From Euclidia mi (taxonomy: Eukaryota > Arthropoda > Insecta > Lepidoptera > Erebidae): a stretch of DNA of 64,000 nt. The notes beneath the pieces were generated by a model that was given only the letters and a program-made list of their open reading frames with translations, had not been told where the DNA came from and ran no database searches. The translations under genes were made by a program, and so were the position numbers. Each line of letters opens with the position of its first letter. Position 1 is the first letter of the stretch. Positions 1 to 11,344 of the stretch are shown in pieces. The DNA lies in contig OX123188.2 of assembly GCA_944739405.2 (NCBI GenBank), positions 69,025,251 to 69,089,250 of the forward strand, given 5' to 3'.

Positions 1-85
1 TTATTTATTAACGAACACAAAATTAAATTAATTTTAAAATAAAACAATTATAACTACTTATTTACTACTTACTACTACAATACAA

Positions 86-765
86 AAAAAAAAAGAAAAA
101 GTCAAAGGGCGTCGTGAAAGTCCTCCACATCGCCGTCTATTGGGAACGTGCCCAGAAGACTGGCAGCATTGCCACGCTGTATGGCAATGCTAATTTTTTG
201 AGCTAGATACATACCAGCCTTCTGGTCACGCGAGGCGTCGACAAGTCTCTTCGCAAGTTCTCTATATAGAGATCTAGCACTTGGGCCCCATGAACCCAAC
301 GTTTCAACTCCAAGCGGCTGAAATACGTAATCCCCTACGAGATTTACGTATTTGCGCCGTTTTAGAGTCTCCGCTGTGGCAGCAGCAACGCCCGCACAAC
401 CCGCTGTGCTAGGAAGATGAGATGGCGCAAGGGTATCGACATACGTTGCGTCCCACACCAAAGGCCTACCCAACTTCCAAGGCAGTAGAGATATTCCATC
501 TGGTCTTTTACCATCGTGGCGTGCCAAACCCTGAGGTTCAAGTTCTGGAACGCCAGCGGTGACAAGAGCCCGACGGAGAATGTCATTCAGGTTGCTGTGT
601 CGTGAAATACGACCTGCGCTTCTGCTGCATGATAGGCCATGGTGACCAACGCTGTCGACAGCCTCCCCACAGTGACAACGATGTGGAGCGACACATGGCG
701 CACCTAACCGGAGGCAAGAAGCGATGCGAAAGTTCGTGTCGAACGAGCACGCTCTGCAGCATAGT
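86..765 (-). pseudogene. 3' fragment of a LINE-type retroelement (post-RT C-terminal domain)
   Basis: On the minus strand an open frame runs from about 765 to the stop at 102. It extends upstream of the first Met (527) through a Cys/His stretch that reads CHCGEAVDSVGHHGLSC, followed by SRHSNLNDILRRALVTAGVP, then RHDGKRPDGISLLPW and GRPLVWDATYVDTLAPSHL. This block is familiar to me as the C-terminal tail that follows the reverse transcriptase in a large animal LINE family. The spacing RPDG to VWDATYVDT resembles a PD-(D/E)xK nuclease core, but that is my inference. No RT sequence remains, so the copy is 5'-truncated, as is normal for target-primed integration. The T-rich run just past the stop (on the minus strand) is the 3' untranslated end. 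I cannot assign the clade securely. Confidence 0.7.
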
Positions 766-799
766 ACGAATAATTCAATTGTTTTTTCTATCTCCTGTC

Positions 800-3480
800 T
801 CTTTTTAACCTTTCCATTCCTTCTTGATCTTTCTAGAATTTTCTAATTTTTATTCGAAATATTTAAATAATCTTTTTTTAAATATTTGCCAAATATTCAT
901 AAACATTTTCCAAATTTCTTTTTTTTTGGTGAATTTGGTGAACACTTGACAGAGTGTATACGTCATCGAACTAAAAACTCATTTCCAAATAATAAAATAG
1001 TCTTCAAACCTCTTTGCTAATTATTGTGTTTGACGACCGGCTAATTTGTCGTGTAGACGTCAGTAGTCCTTGACAACGGTAGTGATGACAGCTTGTCATG
1101 ACACCAGCCGTCACATTACTATTCCATGCAGCTGGGTGCTAATCAAAGAGATTGGATATATATACATAGAGGTAGTCCTAACACTAACAAATTGAACACA
1201 TTCAACTGACGTGTAAGATACAATTTAGGCAATTTATGCCATCAAATTGTACAACCTTCAATAACCTTAGTGATTTTTATTTTATGACAGTTCTGTCGTG
1301 ATTTTGAATTTAGCCGTATAATATTTATATCGACATTGTCAAGTGTTGTAAAAAATCTTATCGATATGTCTATCCACCGTATATTTCTACCTTGTTAATT
1401 TTTAGATTTCCACGTGATTAAGATTTACAAAATAAGTGGATTACTGAAGTATGTCGTCGAGAAATTGGGTGCCTAGAAAGCACCAACGAATTTGTTGAAT
1501 GTATTTATAGTAATGACAGATGGTGCAGACTAAAAAAAAATTCTGTGCCAGCATTACTCCTCCCTTCTAAACGTATCAGTGTGACTGTTTAAATAATTAC
1601 TTGTTAATAATTAAAATATCAGCAACAGTAATTAATTCCGAAGCTTTTTCAAATTTGATTGAACTTTCTCTCGAAAATACATTGTTTGATGATGACAGAT
1701 TTTATTGATAACGTGCATTAGTCAAACATATTTGAAAATTTGAATCCATCATAATCCAAAAAAATGCACCTAAACAAAAATCTGATCTTTCTTTACAAAG
1801 ACAGTAGGTAATATTTAAAGAACAGTAATTTGAAGGTTTAATAAGAACCGTCTGCATTTCATACTCACGACTACTATATAAATTCAGTCATGCATTCTGA
1901 CTGCTGTGGACACAAACTTACGGAATGTATAACATGTACATACTTACTGTACTTTACAAGTCTGTTTGATTTTGAACCTATATTGAAACTTTGATCGATA
2001 TCGATAGCGGATTTGCTCAATCATTAAAAAATTAAAAAGTTACGAAATTTGTGTTCAAATGGTCTTAAGCCCTAGCTGACAAACATAGTGCCATCTTCTT
2101 CTGGCAACTGTAATTTGTCATATGAGTGAAGAGTATAGCTATATTCAATTTGTTCATAAAAATATCGTTCATTCCATGCTTTAGTTATTCTTCTGTGGTG
2201 CTAATAATATTCAGATGTAGCGCGCATACTAATACAAAGGACAAACACTACAATGTTAGATTGATTGAGCTTTATTCAATATATTCGTTATACGCACTTA
2301 ACATTCCACGCGGTTTTCCCTTTTAATACCGAGTAATGAATATGGGTAAATCATCGATATGTGACATAATGTGTGAGTGATAATGCGACTGACCAGTGCC
2401 AGGCGATTTTATGATTATACAATAATGAATATAAGCGGAATATAATTTACTGTCTATCACTGCTTAATGTATGTGAGTGACTTAAAAGCTTTTGCGCGCG
2501 TGAGGGATATTTCAGTATTTAAATATAACTTCACCGTTTTAGTTCTTATTTAAATCTGTTGATACCTATATCTACCAGAAGATAAAATAGGTATATTATG
2601 TATACCAGTTTTTATCACACAAAATTCAAATGCACCTTAGTATTTTTCTAAATATACTTTTCAGTGTGGACATTAATTACATAGACATATCAAAAGAAAA
2701 GAAAGATAAAAAGCAAAATTAGTACAAAGATTGAGTAGGCCGTACCTACTTGACACATTCCATCAACAAAAGATTGCATTTTTTATGAAGGACGCAGATA
2801 AGGTTAATTGTCAGTCAAAAGGTTGAGAATTTATTACAGTAATTTGTTCATAAAGTGAGTAAAAATAAAGGAAAATATATACAGCTGAAGGACTTCGTTT
2901 GAATTGTACCTATTATAGAATAGGAGTGTCTTTATAAGCATATTCTAATAATATTCTAAGTCTAGTTGGTCGAGAAGGCAGACTCAAGACTGCCTTCTAG
3001 GCATAACTTAGATCCTAATGCAACCATAACAACAATAGGATGACTATAAATACAATAAGTATGATTTTTTGTCACAGTGTAAATCTCGACATTTGCCTAC
3101 ATTATCACATGGGGTATTTTAGCATATGTAACGATAACAACTTAACGGCGCCTACACGTTAATGTGATAATGACTTGTAAAACACGAAAGCAACATAAAA
3201 TTATAGTATTTAGGCAGCGTATACGCCAAAGATGTGTGTAACTGAGCGGCGTGCGAGGAAGACATTAAACAAAAAATTCTTATACTTAATTTCTTTAGCT
3301 TTGCCCCGCGCAAATGAGACTTCCTACTGATGAATCTTTTCTCCGCAATTTTTAGTGACCTCCCACATCTCTTTGCAATACCTATTAATATACCTACACA
3401 ATTCACACATCATCATCTTACCCAAACTAGGTAAAGCCTATATTATGATAACACGATAATTGATAAACGTTCTTATATAC
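800..3480. other. AT-rich non-coding stretch (possible intron)
   Basis: No open frame with recognisable protein content was found. The sequence is AT-rich, with scattered short inverted and simple repeats. It lies downstream (in NDST orientation) of the exon at 5640-5846, so it is probably intron or the far side of the gene. I looked for the NDST exon that should follow the DIDDIFVG exon and did not find it here. Confidence 0.5.
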
Positions 3481-3481
3481 C

Positions 3482-3904
3482 TATTCTTAAATCATCATCA
3501 TCGTCCTAGCGTTATCCCGGTTGCATCCAAGACTTACACGCCTTGGAGCCCGGAGTCCGCTTACTGGTCTAACCATAATATGACTGAATATCAACTTATC
3601 CACAGAGCGACTGCCGTCTGACCTCCGTAACCCAAAGGGATAGCGATATTCCATGGTTTAGACCAGTATCAGTTTATTTGAGGGTACTGACTTCCTGTAA
3701 CGACTGTCAAAGATCTTCATGACAGCCCGGACCGACGGTTTAACGTGCTGTCCGAGGCGCGAGCCAAGCTATAATTAACATTTTAATACGCACATAACTT
3801 CGAAAAGTCATTGGTGCTCACCGTGAATACGAACCCGATACCCGCTGCATTGCAATCCGTTGGTATCTCCACTAGGCTATCGCTGCCTTGATATATTCTT
3901 AAAT
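3482..3904 (-). repeat. tRNA-headed SINE, family A, with target-site duplication
   Basis: Read on the minus strand from 3893, the element begins with a tRNA-like RNA polymerase III promoter: a box A resembling TAGCCTAGTGG and a box B GGGTTCGTATTC. A long body follows, and the end is a (GATGAT) tail. An 11-bp direct repeat TATTCTTAAAT flanks it at 3482-3492 and 3894-3904, which fixes the element at 3493-3893. Two head-less copies of the body with the same tail lie at 42390-42668 and 53573-53822. Confidence 0.85.
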
Positions 3905-5340
3905 ATTATCAATAAATTACACGTAGACACAGCACCAATAAACATTCAACACAAGCCTCAACTTAGTAGTCAAGGTCAGTAGCTCAATATACCTCCGATG
4001 AATTCACAGCTTAAAAGTGAAAAGCGAAAAGCGACGCATCATAAAACGTCAGTGTAAGTTGATGAGCTGTTATTATCTAACTTTGTGAACGAAGGTTTGT
4101 CTTGTAAACAAAGCGCGGACAAAGATAGATTTATGCGACAAGTCAAACAAATCTGTTCGCAAACATTAGGCAGCGTTCGCATCAACAATATTATGCAACT
4201 ATGTAATCGTAAGCTTTAAGCGCAGTATACACGGATGTGCAATAAATTATTGTAATGGAATAGCGACCGCGTTGAAATATTTAGTATGATGACTATTTAT
4301 ATAATACATTTCAGAATTGTCCAATAATGCTTACAAAGGTAATAAAATAGAAACACGAGTAGATAACCACAAGTTTAAGAACATTTTGAAATTATAATTA
4401 CTTATTTGGTTCGTTAAATAATTTTACTCATCGATATAATTAAGATTTTTAGTCAGAATTAAAATTAACGCAAAATGTTTACACAGCTTAAGAAGTTAAT
4501 TAGTTATCTTTAAAGAAAACTAAATACGTAAAGAAAAATGAATAAACAATTGTCTCAGTAATTTCTATTTCGTGGTATAACTTTTTTAATTTGTCTTCTG
4601 TTAAAAACTTAAAACGGTGTTACAAATCAACACCTGCAATGAAAAACATCGTAACTTACTTTTTTGGTGAATTTGAGTTACAATCATATCCACAGTTAAC
4701 AAAAAATTATCTTTTTTATGCGCTCATCCCTGTATCAGAATTCATTCCCGTTACGATTTTAGCCAGTAGTAAAAAATTGTAAGTTGACGTCCAATGAAGA
4801 TGATAAAAGTGTATATTTAGTTACACGTTAGTATGTTTGCCTATCATTAATAATATTAAATATTTGAGCCATTGTATCTCAGACTTACAATACTTTTTTA
4901 TTGCAAAGTGTAATATACCATGCAAATTTGCATTGTAAGTCTGAGACACAAATGATACAATGTCACATTATAATGTTTACCCCGTGTAATATGATTGTAA
5001 CTCACAAAACTAATAAACTACGTAAGTTAGTAAAACACTAATCATATGTACTTAAATGTAAAGTATCCCCTCAAGTTTTTAGTTTTTAAGTTTCAAGGCA
5101 CTAGGACTTAACAGAATTGATTGAGAATTTTTTTAATCTTTGACGCGCTCTTCTGTAGAGTTACAAAATATCAGTTACGATCTTTTTCATTGTGGGTGTC
5201 GAAATTATAAAAGAAACCATATTATTATTGTTCTATTCTAACTTCTTATACTTATATTAATTTTTTTGCTTACATGTTAGGTAGGTAGTATGCCTTATAA
5301 CAATTATATCTTTTGAACATTGTATTATACTGAATAATAT
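3905..5340. other. AT-rich intronic-type sequence
   Basis: No coding exon was recognised. The stretch contains one interrupted inverted repeat at 4870-4962, listed separately. The short open frame at 4591-4782 has no domain and no coding-like composition. Confidence 0.5.
4870..4962. repeat. Interrupted inverted repeat (MITE-like)
   Basis: The left arm starts CATTGTATC and continues CTCAGACTTACAAT. The right arm is its reverse complement, except for eight extra bases between the two blocks. The arms enclose about 40 bp. It may be a small foldback element; no target duplication was identified. Confidence 0.6.
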
Positions 5341-5344
5341 GTGC

Positions 5345-5570
5345 CAATAATTGAAACATAATCTGTATATATAAAATCCTCGCGTTACTGACTGACTGAC
5401 AGACAAGCTGCAGCCGAAACTACTCGGCGCAAGAAGCTGAAATTTAGCAGGTATGTTCTTGGGGACCGTAGGGGTGCACTAAGACGGGATTTCCCGAAAT
5501 TCCCACGGGATCGGGCAAAACGGGAAATTTGAAAATACATATGTGCGTGCGAAGCCGCTGACGTCGACTA
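5345..5570. repeat. Lepidopteran interspersed repeat (possible Helitron-related)
   Basis: The segment holds the pattern 'tatataaaatcctcgcg', then 'ctgactgactgacagac', then 'gcactaagacgggatttccc' and 'gggatcgggcaaaacggg'. I recognise this as a very common dispersed repeat of moth and butterfly genomes. The ends are not clear and the class is my best guess. Confidence 0.5.
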
Positions 5571-5639
5571 GTAATATATAACGTTACACAAAACACATAT
5601 GAACCAACCCTTATCACGGCAAAATCCAATAAAACGTAC

Positions 5640-5846
5640 CTCTTTCTCCAACGAAGATGTCATCAATATCGACGAGTATCCACCTGTCGAGGCTCAAGCT
5701 AAGCTGGCCGTGGCTGAGGTAGCTAAGCGCGTCGAGGAACAGTATCCTGTGCAACCAGAACTGTAGACCCGAGCCGAACACCACGCGTTGGACGCCGTCT
5801 AAACGCCCGTGGTCTTGTATCACCGTGGCTAGCGGCATGCGCTCTT
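5640..5846 (-). CDS. sfl: NDST (heparan sulfate N-deacetylase/N-sulfotransferase) internal exon with DIDDIFVG motif
   Basis: This is one internal coding exon of 207 bp, phase 1 at both ends. The acceptor is TTTACAG|AA and the donor is AG|GTACGT. The protein includes ATVIQDHGRLDGVQRVVFG, then FWLHRILFLDALSYL, then LDRWILVDIDDIFVGERG. This matches the N-deacetylase (HSNSD) domain of NDST, a Golgi type II membrane enzyme that removes acetyl groups from GlcNAc in heparan sulfate before N-sulfation. The conserved Asp-rich VDIDDIFVG is thought to lie at the deacetylase metal site. The exon joins the upstream exon at 21147-21309 in frame (GSE, then a split Glu codon, then ERMPL). The open frame continues past both splice sites, but those residues are intronic. 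The next exon was not found in 1-5639. Lepidopteran copies are usually annotated by homology to Drosophila sulfateless. Confidence 0.9.
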
Positions 5847-5981
5847 CTGTAAACATCGTCATTATTTAGAATATTGCTTTATTGAGTAAAGGTACATTTT
5901 AGTGATTCACCGCATAATTCTTGGGGCATTGATTGGCGAAAGGGACAAACTTTTTAAACTACAAAATAATATATAATAATG

Positions 5982-6021
5982 TATCTGTGTGGGTGTTCTT
6001 AAAAGAACACCCACACAGATA
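5982..6021. repeat. Perfect 19-bp palindrome with 2-nt loop
   Basis: The arm TATCTGTGTGGGTGTTCTT is followed, after AA, by its exact reverse complement. It lies in the large NDST intron. See the finding on tiny-loop palindromes. Confidence 0.9.
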
Positions 6022-7635
6022 TGTAAGATTTTGCACGATTTTTTTGTAGCCGATAGAGGTATAGATATTTATTTTCTTAAGCAAAGCAAATGTGCCGTCT
6101 ATGCTAAATAACTAAACTTACTTCTTAACCTCTAGAAATGGGCAGATATGTTATTGTACCAAAACTCTATGCTCTATTAATATAAATAAATATAAATAAC
6201 AGAAAAATAATAATAATAAAGCAAGAAGAAATAATGAAATCTATTTCCCTTTATCCAGAGATGCTTTAAGAAAGTAACGATAATAACATTAAAGAACAAT
6301 TTATAAAACACATGCAAAAACAAATTAAGTAAAGTGAACCGGCCGAGAAATGATTCTATTGATATTCGACAGACACGTCAAATCAAATCATCGTTTCTAG
6401 AACTAGGGTGAACGGTGCTGAAGACAGCTATAGCCGGACGAACATTTCAAAATTGTGACACTTCTGTTCTTGCATCACTCGCTGTAAAAAGTCAGTTACA
6501 ACCGAGCCTGTTCCCCGTAACACAACTACTATCTCCACCTCCCTACACAGTTGCTTAATACAAATACTAGGAATAACTTCATCGCTATACAAGTTATCGA
6601 GCTTCAGAAACTCAAATTAATAAGAAGCTTTGTCTCTTCACAATCCGTGCATTTTGAACAGATATGTTTTCCTACACAATGTAAGGGAATTGAATTTGCA
6701 TGTGAATCAGACGATATAATGTTGTAAGGACTCAAAGTTATTTATTACGGAGTCGGTTGACTAATCAGTTTGTACGTATCCTTTTTTGATAAGTCAAGTT
6801 AGGGCTATCAGAGAAAGAAGGAGATATTGCTGTATTTACTTTTATGCTTTAATGCCATTTTCGTCTGTCAGAACTTTGAATGTCGGGGTAATACTTATTG
6901 ATTTTATTTTTTATTGCTTTTATCAACAGCGGCCCGTTTAATGCTAAGCCCAAACCTTGCCAAATAAAAATATGTGCGAAATTTGTGTAGACTATAAACG
7001 AAATCGATTTTTTGTGTATTGTTTCTTGTTTCAGCTATTACCTAAGAAACTGACATGGACAGGCGGTGCCTGTGAAAGATCAATTATCAATAATCTCGGA
7101 TATCATTAAATAAAAAAACATTGCTATTCCTTTACATAATGAATAAATAGCAATTTGCATTTGCCACTTATGACTAACACACGAACCATGTTTGATTGAA
7201 ACCAACATTTTATGAATTCTGGGGTAGGTCTTGCGTATGAATAATGAATAGCCTTAGATTTGGCGTAGCTCTGAAACAAACACATGACGTCATTTACCAC
7301 AAGAGGACTTTCAAGCAAGCCATAAACCACGAAGCCCAAATGCGGATTACCAAACAATCTATTGTCACTCCAAGTCTAGCTCTATTTAAATGCACGCCTT
7401 GCATTAGATTTTATCAACACAATATTCTGTCATCTGTTATTTTAAATCTGTTTCGTTAGCTGCGTGTAGCTTTTAGGCTTAAGTTAAAATTAAACAGATT
7501 ATTTAAATTAATTCATTGTTGCCTTTTATTTCGCGGCCAGCTTTCTTTAAAGCATAAAATTGTATTTCATAACAGACCTCTATTTGGAGCGACATTTTAC
7601 GATATTTATGTTTTTTTTATTATTATAATTATACA
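6022..7635. other. Intronic AT-rich sequence of the NDST gene
   Basis: The stretch lies between the two NDST exons (the gene runs right to left). No protein-coding frame or clear repeat was recognised. The overlapping open frames near 7124-7459 on both strands have no recognisable content. Confidence 0.55.
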
Positions 7636-7850
7636 CTCACGCCTGTTTCCCCGAAGGGGTAGGCAGAGGCATATTAAACGCCCACTTTTCGCCAGTGTTT
7701 TGATCCCACGTAATAGGTGGCGAGCCTATTGCCGCTTATCGGGATATTTTGTTCGCCAGAACCTCGTCCGTTGATCGGCAGGTGCACCACTTGCAGGTGT
7801 GGTTGGCTTGGGACCCTATGTTCTTGGTGGGAACCCTATGCACCCTTATA
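7636..7850 (-). repeat. SINE family B, diverged copy
   Basis: The segment 'ccccgaaggggtaggcag', followed by 'cccacttttcgcc', 'cccacgtaata' and 'ggcgagcctattgccg', matches the body of the better preserved copies at 8949-9207, 26800-27050 and 47467-47696. The tRNA-like head is missing or unrecognisable, so this is a decayed or truncated minus-strand copy. Confidence 0.7.
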
Positions 7851-8948
7851 TTTATGTTTCGTATTTCAATTTTAATAACAGTTTTTCGGTGACATCGAAT
7901 GAGAGTTTTGTATATAGAAGTTAATCAAAATCTAGATTTAAAAGACAAATAGCGACACTTGCTTAGGTCATAAACCATTTGAATTGCATAGACAGAGTGA
8001 TTAACAGGTCTATTGCCGCTGATTTAGTACTGTGTATCACCGATTTAGTGCGCGTAAACTATGTAAAAAGAAAAAGTCCATAACATAGCATCACGCGTGT
8101 CTATGCCTGAATGGGTTTATGGCATACCTCATAGTCTATGTTTAGGTCACACACAAGTTTATTTCTGTTTATACTTTTTCCTTGGTCTATTTGGTATTAA
8201 CAACAGGGCTAGATTAGGTACTTTTACGAAACACTATCGAATACTTAAAAATAGAAATCTTCAAGAAATTTGTCTAACCCTGACCTCGAAGTATAGATAG
8301 AGCGTACTATATTCGAATTCTAAATATAATAAACTCAACCTACACATTTGTTGCTCAACAACACAGTCAATGAGATTTTCCTTTATACAAACAGCTTCAG
8401 ATTTTGCAGAAGTAATTATTTCAGGAAACAAAAATACAAATTCTTGATAAAAGACTATAATTATATCCTTGTAATAATTACTAAGGAAACTCTAGTACGA
8501 ATACGATATTAATATCAGAAATAAATTGGTCGAATCAATGTAAGTGTTATGGTGTTACTAACATTAATTAGAAGATTATGACGGAGCGTGATTATTATTA
8601 ATTGATGTTATTCAGAACTACTTACTATTACATATTTCACCTGCGTTACGTTTATATCACCGTATATTCGAGGACGTAGGTATATGTGAAATATATTATG
8701 TTCCGTAACATTCGTTGTTATAAAATGATATAATTTTGTCGTGAATGTGATTTGCCCTAAAATATTGTTATACCTATGTCGTTGTCGGTTGGATGCGGGC
8801 GAGAACCTTGAGGGAGGCCTATGTCCAGCAATGGACTCTCCGGGCTGATATGATGATATCAGGGTACACATGGTACACTATTATTTAAAACCCTACCAAA
8901 ATATAAAATCGTGCAAAATAACACTCAGTGTTTAACGTGAAAATAACT
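7851..8948. other. Intronic sequence with a short LINE/SINE tail relic
   Basis: Mostly unremarkable AT-rich intron. At about 8790-8860 the string 'gagggaggcctatgtccag' followed by 'ggctgatatgatgat' looks like the 3' tail of a common lepidopteran retroposon (usual form 'gaggcctatgtccagcagtg' plus a GATGAT tail). A similar relic is at 38405-38456. Confidence 0.5.
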
Positions 8949-9217
8949 TTTATTTATAGACTCACGTTTGTATCCCGATAGGGGTAGGCAGAAGTGTAAA
9001 TAACATAACACCTACATTTCGCCATGAATTTTTAGGCCCCACGTGATAAGGGGCGAGTCTATTGCCGTTACCGGGCACATCACCAGACTCCGTGCTGCTA
9101 CTGAGAATTTGGAAAAACCCAGTAACACTTTTGCCCGACCCGGAAATCGAACCCGGAACCTCCGATCAGCAGTCGCATACGCTATCCACTGGACCACGGA
9201 GGCAGTCGAAAATAACT
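8939..9217 (-). repeat. tRNA-headed SINE family B with 10-bp target duplication
   Basis: On the minus strand from 9207 the element starts GACTGCCTCCGTGGTCCAG (box A region) and has a box B like GGTTCGATTTCC. The body ends in the 'ggggtaggcag' motif and an AT-rich tail. The direct repeat GAAAATAACT occurs at 8939-8948 and 9208-9217, so the element proper is 8949-9207. The similarity to a tRNA gene is limited to the promoter boxes, so it is not a functional tRNA. Confidence 0.85.
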
Positions 9218-9880
9218 AACATTACAACAATTTCAAGTCCACAGCGCACTAATTAACCTGTACCTATCGTATCGGGGTGAATTTCAACAGGGCCAATAAA
9301 ATCTTCATTGCCGTGGATTTTTTATTCTTCAACTTTAGAACAAGAAAAAATAGTGTTAACTCAAGTTTTGATATTTGATAATATATGTATTCTTGCTTAA
9401 TATCTAGCAGATAGCTTCAAAAACTAACGAGATATACAAGATAAAAAATTTCGTGCCACGGCGATGAAACATGCGTGCACGGCAATGAAACATGCTTCCA
9501 CGGCAATGAAAGAACTGTGCCATGGGAATGATAGAATCAATACACGGTAATGAATAATCGAACAACACATGATATTTTGATATAATGTACTTACCTGAAA
9601 TAGATACATCCCTGGCTCTGAAAGAGAAAAGCATACACAACATACACATACGCTCTTTTTACCTTCTTCTCAATAACCTTCTCGCATCGGAGTAAAATTA
9701 AACAGAAAGTTAATAGAATCAAAGCAACACCATCATTTATTTTTATTTCTTTCACACAAAAATTAACAGAATAGAAATTAAGAAATAATAAGATACTTTT
9801 CTAAAGTATGCAATAGCTATTGCTAACAATATAATTCTGAGTACTGTGTGAACACTCGGTTGTGCTGCACGTATTCTATT
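9218..9880. other. Intron with a 21-bp short tandem array
   Basis: At 9457-9560 a 21-bp unit starting CACGG(C)AATGAAA is repeated about four to five times with drift. The same core occurs singly near 20218 and 20404, and reversed near 9308. The rest of the stretch shows nothing I can identify. Confidence 0.6.
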
Positions 9881-9944
9881 CGCGAAGTCATATATCGTAA
9901 ACATTTTGTTTTTTTTTACGATCTCGATACTTAAAGTTATAACA

Positions 9945-10868
9945 ATGAAGTCTTGTGCCTTATGCAATGCTCAGTTTAACGATGGCGTGCAATGTGGAGC
10001 CTGCAAAAAACACCTGGACTTTGGATGTGCAGGAATTTCGGAGTCTGGTTGGAGAAAACTCGGCGTTGACAGGAGGAGCCAATGGAAATGCGCTACATGT
10101 AGGAGCTTATCGCCAGCTGTGCAAGCGTCTGAACATGGTACCATAGAGAGCGTATTAAGTGAGATTCGTGATATTAAACGGCAATTACTTAATCTACCTA
10201 CGCTAACGGACGACGTACGAATCATAAAAGATGAACTGTCTGAGCTTAAAGCCACATGTGAGTACTCTTGTGGTAAGCTTGACGAACTAGGCATCAAAGT
10301 TGCTGAGGTGGAAGCAAGAGTGACAGGGCTCGAAAAACTTCAAGAAAAAGTGGATAGTCTGCAAAATGACTTAGCTAAAACCAAGCATGAGCTTTGTGCA
10401 TATGAGCAGCGGTGTCGTCTTAATAATATTGAGATCAAAGGAGTGCCGCTTAAAAAAGATGAGAATTTATTTTCTATAGTTGAATCTATCAGTAAGAAAA
10501 TAAACTATAACTTCCCAAAAACTCAGATCAATTACGTGTCACGGGTTCCTATGTATAACTCAAAGGAGAAGCTAATCATTGTGAGCTTTCTGAACAGATA
10601 CATAAAAGAGGATTTTGTTTCGGCGGCTCGTGCATTTAAGAATCTAAGTACAACTGATATAGGCTTTCATGGCGCTTCTCAGAGAATCTATGTGAATGAC
10701 CATTTAAGTCCGGAGCACAAACAGTTGTTAAGCAAGGCGAAACTCACGGCAAAGACCAAAAATTATCAGTATGTATGGATAAAGCACGGTAAAATCCATG
10801 TTTTAAAAGATAACAACAGCAGTGTATTAATTATCCGAAAAGAACTGGATTTAAACAAGATGGTTTAA
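9945..10868 (+). CDS. LINE ORF1 protein: PHD-like zinc finger, coiled coil, FP-like C-terminal domain
   Basis: The protein is 307 residues from the ATG at 9945; an upstream in-frame extension has no ATG. Residues 1-52 form a PHD-like finger (CALCNAQF, CGACKKHLDFGCAG, WKCATC). The middle (about 65-150) is rich in heptads and likely coiled coil. The C-terminal half (NIEIKGVPLKKDENLF, SQRIYVNDHLSPEHK, YQYVWIKHGKIHVLK) resembles the Baculo_FP_C domain seen in lepidopteran LINE ORF1s and in baculovirus FP25K. The expected role is nucleic-acid chaperone or RNP assembly for the LINE RNA. The stop codon overlaps an ATG (TAATG at 10866-10870). The frame is intact, so the protein could still be made. 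Confidence 0.85.
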   Translation: MKSCALCNAQFNDGVQCGACKKHLDFGCAGISESGWRKLGVDRRSQWKCATCRSLSPAVQASEHGTIESVLSEIRDIKRQLLNLPTLTDDVRIIKDELSELKATCEYSCGKLDELGIKVAEVEARVTGLEKLQEKVDSLQNDLAKTKHELCAYEQRCRLNNIEIKGVPLKKDENLFSIVESISKKINYNFPKTQINYVSRVPMYNSKEKLIIVSFLNRYIKEDFVSAARAFKNLSTTDIGFHGASQRIYVNDHLSPEHKQLLSKAKLTAKTKNYQYVWIKHGKIHVLKDNNSSVLIIRKELDLNKMV

Positions 10869-11344
10869 TGTATTTCATATTATCATTTTCCACTCTATCA
10901 AATTTTATAACCTGTATTCATTATTTAATTTATGTATTTCAAACAACGGTTTGTTTTTGTCTACATAAAAGGTTTAGCATCTGTGCCGTGTGCAAATTAC
11001 CATCAACGCATTTTCGCTGCTGCGCAAATCTACGATATGTAGCCTCCATTAATGCTTGCGTCTCGCTCACACTCGCGCGTAGTACATCGCTTGGCATCTC
11101 ACTTTGCTGCAAAGATGCTCGTAATTCTAGTTCGCTTGGCGAGTGCTGTCCGAGTAACTTATTAATCCTTTACCCGCTTTTTGCTTATAAAAATATAAAA
11201 ACAATGTTTTTTCACAGATTCAATTATTACTACGATCAATTAATGTTTATATTCTATGGTGTATTTTGCCGTGTGACTGTGGCGGTGTCTAATATATATT
11301 TTGTTGGATATTGTGTAAGTGTTAAATATGTTATCAATGACTAA
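10868..11344 (+). other. Stop-free inter-ORF frame starting at TAATG and overlapping ORF2
   Basis: A 158-codon frame opens on the ATG that overlaps the ORF1 stop (TAATG) and ends at 11344, seven to sixteen nt inside ORF2 (ATGs at 11328 and 11337). The translation is hydrophobic and Cys-rich with no domain I know, so it may be chance. Its boundaries would, however, let ribosomes pass from ORF1 to ORF2 by stop-start coupling. UAAUG-type coupling is known for the Bombyx LINE SART1. Confidence 0.35.

Noticed and set aside
5614..5862. Single 82-residue gene
   Set aside because: It is one NDST exon. The residues before MPLATV's acceptor and after ERG are intron read-through.
7124..7459. Overlapping frames on opposite strands
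   Set aside because: No domain, no splice context, and composition like the surrounding intron.
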